A stretch of 15,670 nucleotides of DNA from an uncultured Flavobacteriales bacterium. GTDB taxonomy: Bacteria; Bacteroidota; Bacteroidia; Flavobacteriales; Crocinitomicaceae. Numbering within the stretch: position 1 is the first letter of the stretch; the number at the start of each line of letters is the position of its first letter. Shown here one piece after another: positions 14,486 through 15,670 of this stretch. The notes under the pieces were generated by a model. The model worked only from the letters and a program-made list of their open reading frames with translations, searched no databases and was not told the origin of the DNA. The stretch spans positions 1 through 15,670 of the forward strand of contig CAMLIF010000094.1 of NCBI GenBank assembly GCA_946479985.1. The letters are read 5' to 3'. A program made the translations under genes and the position numbers.

Positions 14486-14935
14486 CTAAACCTCAGCAGT
14501 AGCCTTAGTAGCCATACGATAGGTATGTGCAGAAAAGATATGTCTGCGTGCAAAACGTTCCGGAGTAGGAGATTGCGTAAACTTCTTGTAAATGTTACTT
14601 GGAACCCCAAAATATTCGTAGATCTCACCGTTTAGGAAAGTAACTTTTAGTGTTGCTCCTTTGTAAAGAAAATCAGCAATGACTTGTGTGCTGGTTGTTT
14701 CCAGGTATTCGGCTTTGTTTTGCTCCAGCGTTTCCGGTGCAATACTTACAAGAAAATGATATGCATCAATGATCTCAGTGCTTTTTGCTTCAGCTTCCTG
14801 TTTCATCGGGTTATCTTCCTGAAATTTATCAGGATGCCACTCTTTGATCAATTTGCGGTAGGTACTTTTCAAATGAGCCAAAGTAATCTCGTTTTCAACC
14901 TGAAATAATTTCTTGTAAGGTGCAATGCGTTTCAT
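14486..14935 (-). CDS. J-domain protein with C-terminal KTSC domain
   Basis: From the ATG at 14935 the protein has 149 residues. An upstream in-frame GTG at 14977 would add 14 residues, but MKRIAPYKKLF fits a compact J-domain start. Residues about 5-65 form a J domain with helix II ending in the essential HPD (34-36, EWHPDKF), so it could stimulate an Hsp70 such as DnaK. Residues about 82-140 (STQVIADFLYKG, LKVTFLNGEIYEYFGVP) match the KTSC domain, found at the C-terminus of some lysyl-tRNA synthetases and alone in small bacterial proteins; nucleic-acid binding has been suggested for it. No signal peptide or membrane segment is seen, so it is cytoplasmic. Its client is unknown. A good promoter candidate precedes it. 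Confidence 0.85.
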   Translation of the reverse strand: MKRIAPYKKLFQVENEITLAHLKSTYRKLIKEWHPDKFQEDNPMKQEAEAKSTEIIDAYHFLVSIAPETLEQNKAEYLETTSTQVIADFLYKGATLKVTFLNGEIYEYFGVPSNIYKKFTQSPTPERFARRHIFSAHTYRMATKATAEV

Positions 14936-15011
14936 GTAAATCTGCTGTTTGAACTTGAAGAAATAAGCGATTAACACTACTTTTTCTTCAATTTTCTGTT
15001 TTAAGACGGCG

Positions 15012-15044
15012 CAAAGGTACGGCTATTTTCATGAAACAATCAAA
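15012..15044 (-). promoter_or_regulatory. Promoter of the J-domain gene
   Basis: On the minus strand TTTG (15044-15041), a 21-base spacer and TACCTTTG (15019-15012) match both Bacteroidota promoter boxes within the accepted spacing range. Transcription would start near 15008, giving a leader of about 70 bases before the ATG at 14935. It is the best promoter match in the window. Confidence 0.6.
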
Positions 15045-15079
15045 ATAAAAAACCGTGAAGCCTGAACTCCACGGTTTTT
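15041..15079 (-). terminator. Intrinsic terminator of the T9SS-cargo gene
   Basis: A perfect 10-base stem, AAAAACCGTG (15048-15057) with CACGGTTTTT (15070-15079), is extended by two inner pairs past one mismatch to a 6-base loop. It is followed on the minus strand by more T-rich sequence. It lies 22 bases beyond the stop at 15102 and abuts the -33 box of the J-domain gene. Confidence 0.87.
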
Positions 15080-15101
15080 GAGAACCTGTTTTAAGCAGAA
15101 C

Positions 15102-15670
15102 TTAGTTCTTAACGATTCGTTTCACGTAATGATTGGAGCCATCCTGAATAGCAACCATAAACATGTTTCCTTTGAATTCATCAACAGAAAATTCGGTTTG
15201 AGTGGTGATGTTTTGCTGCTCAAACAATAATCTGCCTTCTAAATCATAAATGGCTATTGCCGAATTGGGGTTTAATAAACCGGCAACTTTGAACATGCCG
15301 TTTGTTGGGTTTGGATAAACCAAAACATCATTCAGTTCTTTTTCTGAAATTGCCAGATCTTCGTCAATTGGATTGAAGTTAATACCGCAAGCCCCGGAAT
15401 TCTGATTGAAGTTGGTTTTTATAACCTGACACTTTGCGAAAAGACTGTTCGGAGCCTGGTCTATAGAACCAACCATATTCGTGTCATTACTAATAACATA
15501 AACAATGTCATAGACTACAGTATCACCAACGTACAAAGTTTGCGCGCCTGTAGAACCAATAAAACGACGATCTCCGGAAGGATTTGAAGTGCTTCCAGTT
15601 CCGATTGGTTCGAATTCCGACCACGGCGTGTAATCGGGAATAGTTCCGTTTGAGCCGTAGAAAAGTGTAT
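15102..15670 (-). CDS. T9SS-secreted protein, C-terminal part (5' end outside window)
   Basis: The frame is open to the window edge; about 189 residues are visible. The last 75 or so form a type A T9SS sorting domain (TIGR04183-like): VLVYPNPTNGMFKV, then IAIYDLEGRLL, and the closing YVKRIVKN. Such domains direct a protein through the PorSS/T9SS machinery to the cell surface or medium and are normally cleaved. The part before it contains DxxxP-rich, Thr/Gly-rich sequence (IPDYTPWSEFEPIGTG, RRFIGSTGAQTLYVGDTVVY) suggestive of a beta-rich surface repeat or DUF11-like module, but too little is visible to name it. The apparent first methionine at 15536 is a TTG read inside the frame, not the true start. 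A terminator follows. Confidence 0.85.
   Translation of the reverse strand, partial: TLFYGSNGTIPDYTPWSEFEPIGTGSTSNPSGDRRFIGSTGAQTLYVGDTVVYDIVYVISNDTNMVGSIDQAPNSLFAKCQVIKTNFNQNSGACGINFNPIDEDLAISEKELNDVLVYPNPTNGMFKVAGLLNPNSAIAIYDLEGRLLFEQQNITTQTEFSVDEFKGNMFMVAIQDGSNHYVKRIVKN

Noticed and set aside
1..15670. Mobile element, phage, toxin-antitoxin, defence system, CRISPR array or tRNA
   Set aside because: No transposase, integrase, nuclease or toxin-like protein is encoded, and I saw no regularly spaced repeats or tRNA-like cloverleaf in the gaps.

Overview
The window looks like a chromosomal segment of a Bacteroidota bacterium, most likely of the Flavobacteriales. The evidence is a type IX secretion (T9SS) C-terminal sorting domain, TonB-dependent receptors paired with DUF4249 lipoproteins, a POTRA-less BamA-like barrel, AT-rich intergenic DNA, few Shine-Dalgarno sequences, and repeated matches to the Bacteroidota -7 promoter element TAnnTTTG. 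I see no mobile element, phage gene, tRNA, rRNA or CRISPR array.

Layout. Positions 2-1679 (+) hold the 3' end of a TonB-dependent receptor and its DUF4249 lipoprotein. Positions 1727-3174 (+) are pyrF followed after 11 bases by mtnB. Positions 3222-5051 (-) hold a BamA-like outer-membrane barrel followed by two small membrane proteins that resemble each other. Positions 5187-6032 (-) encode an OmpA-family lipoprotein with its own terminator. Positions 6218-6757 (+) are mtnD. Positions 6763-10003 (-) are a second, complete TonB receptor/DUF4249 pair, with overlapping ends. Positions 10152-11582 (+) are a polytopic membrane protein and mtnC, closed by a strong hairpin terminator. Positions 11630-12850 (-) encode a secreted or envelope coiled-coil protein of unknown function. 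Positions 13236-14303 (+) are mtnA. Positions 14486-14935 (-) encode a J-domain/KTSC fusion. From 15102 to the window end (-) is the C-terminal part of a T9SS-secreted protein.

How the genes work together. The most coherent theme is methionine salvage. MtnA (methylthioribose-1-P isomerase), MtnB (dehydratase), MtnC (enolase-phosphatase) and MtnD (acireductone dioxygenase) catalyse four consecutive steps from methylthioribose-1-phosphate to 2-keto-4-methylthiobutyrate. All four are on the + strand and keep their key catalytic residues. They are spread over about 11.7 kb rather than packed in one operon, with minus-strand cell-envelope genes between them. The upstream enzymes (MTA phosphorylase, or nucleosidase plus kinase) and the final aminotransferase are not in this window.

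The second theme is the cell envelope: two paralogous TonB receptor/DUF4249 pairs, a BamA-like barrel, an OmpA-type peptidoglycan tether, small membrane proteins and a T9SS cargo. A functional link between the two themes is only a hypothesis. I see no clear novel multi-gene system. The best leads are the interleaved salvage pathway, the tandem small membrane proteins beside the BamA-like barrel, and the uncharacterised 406-residue coiled-coil protein.
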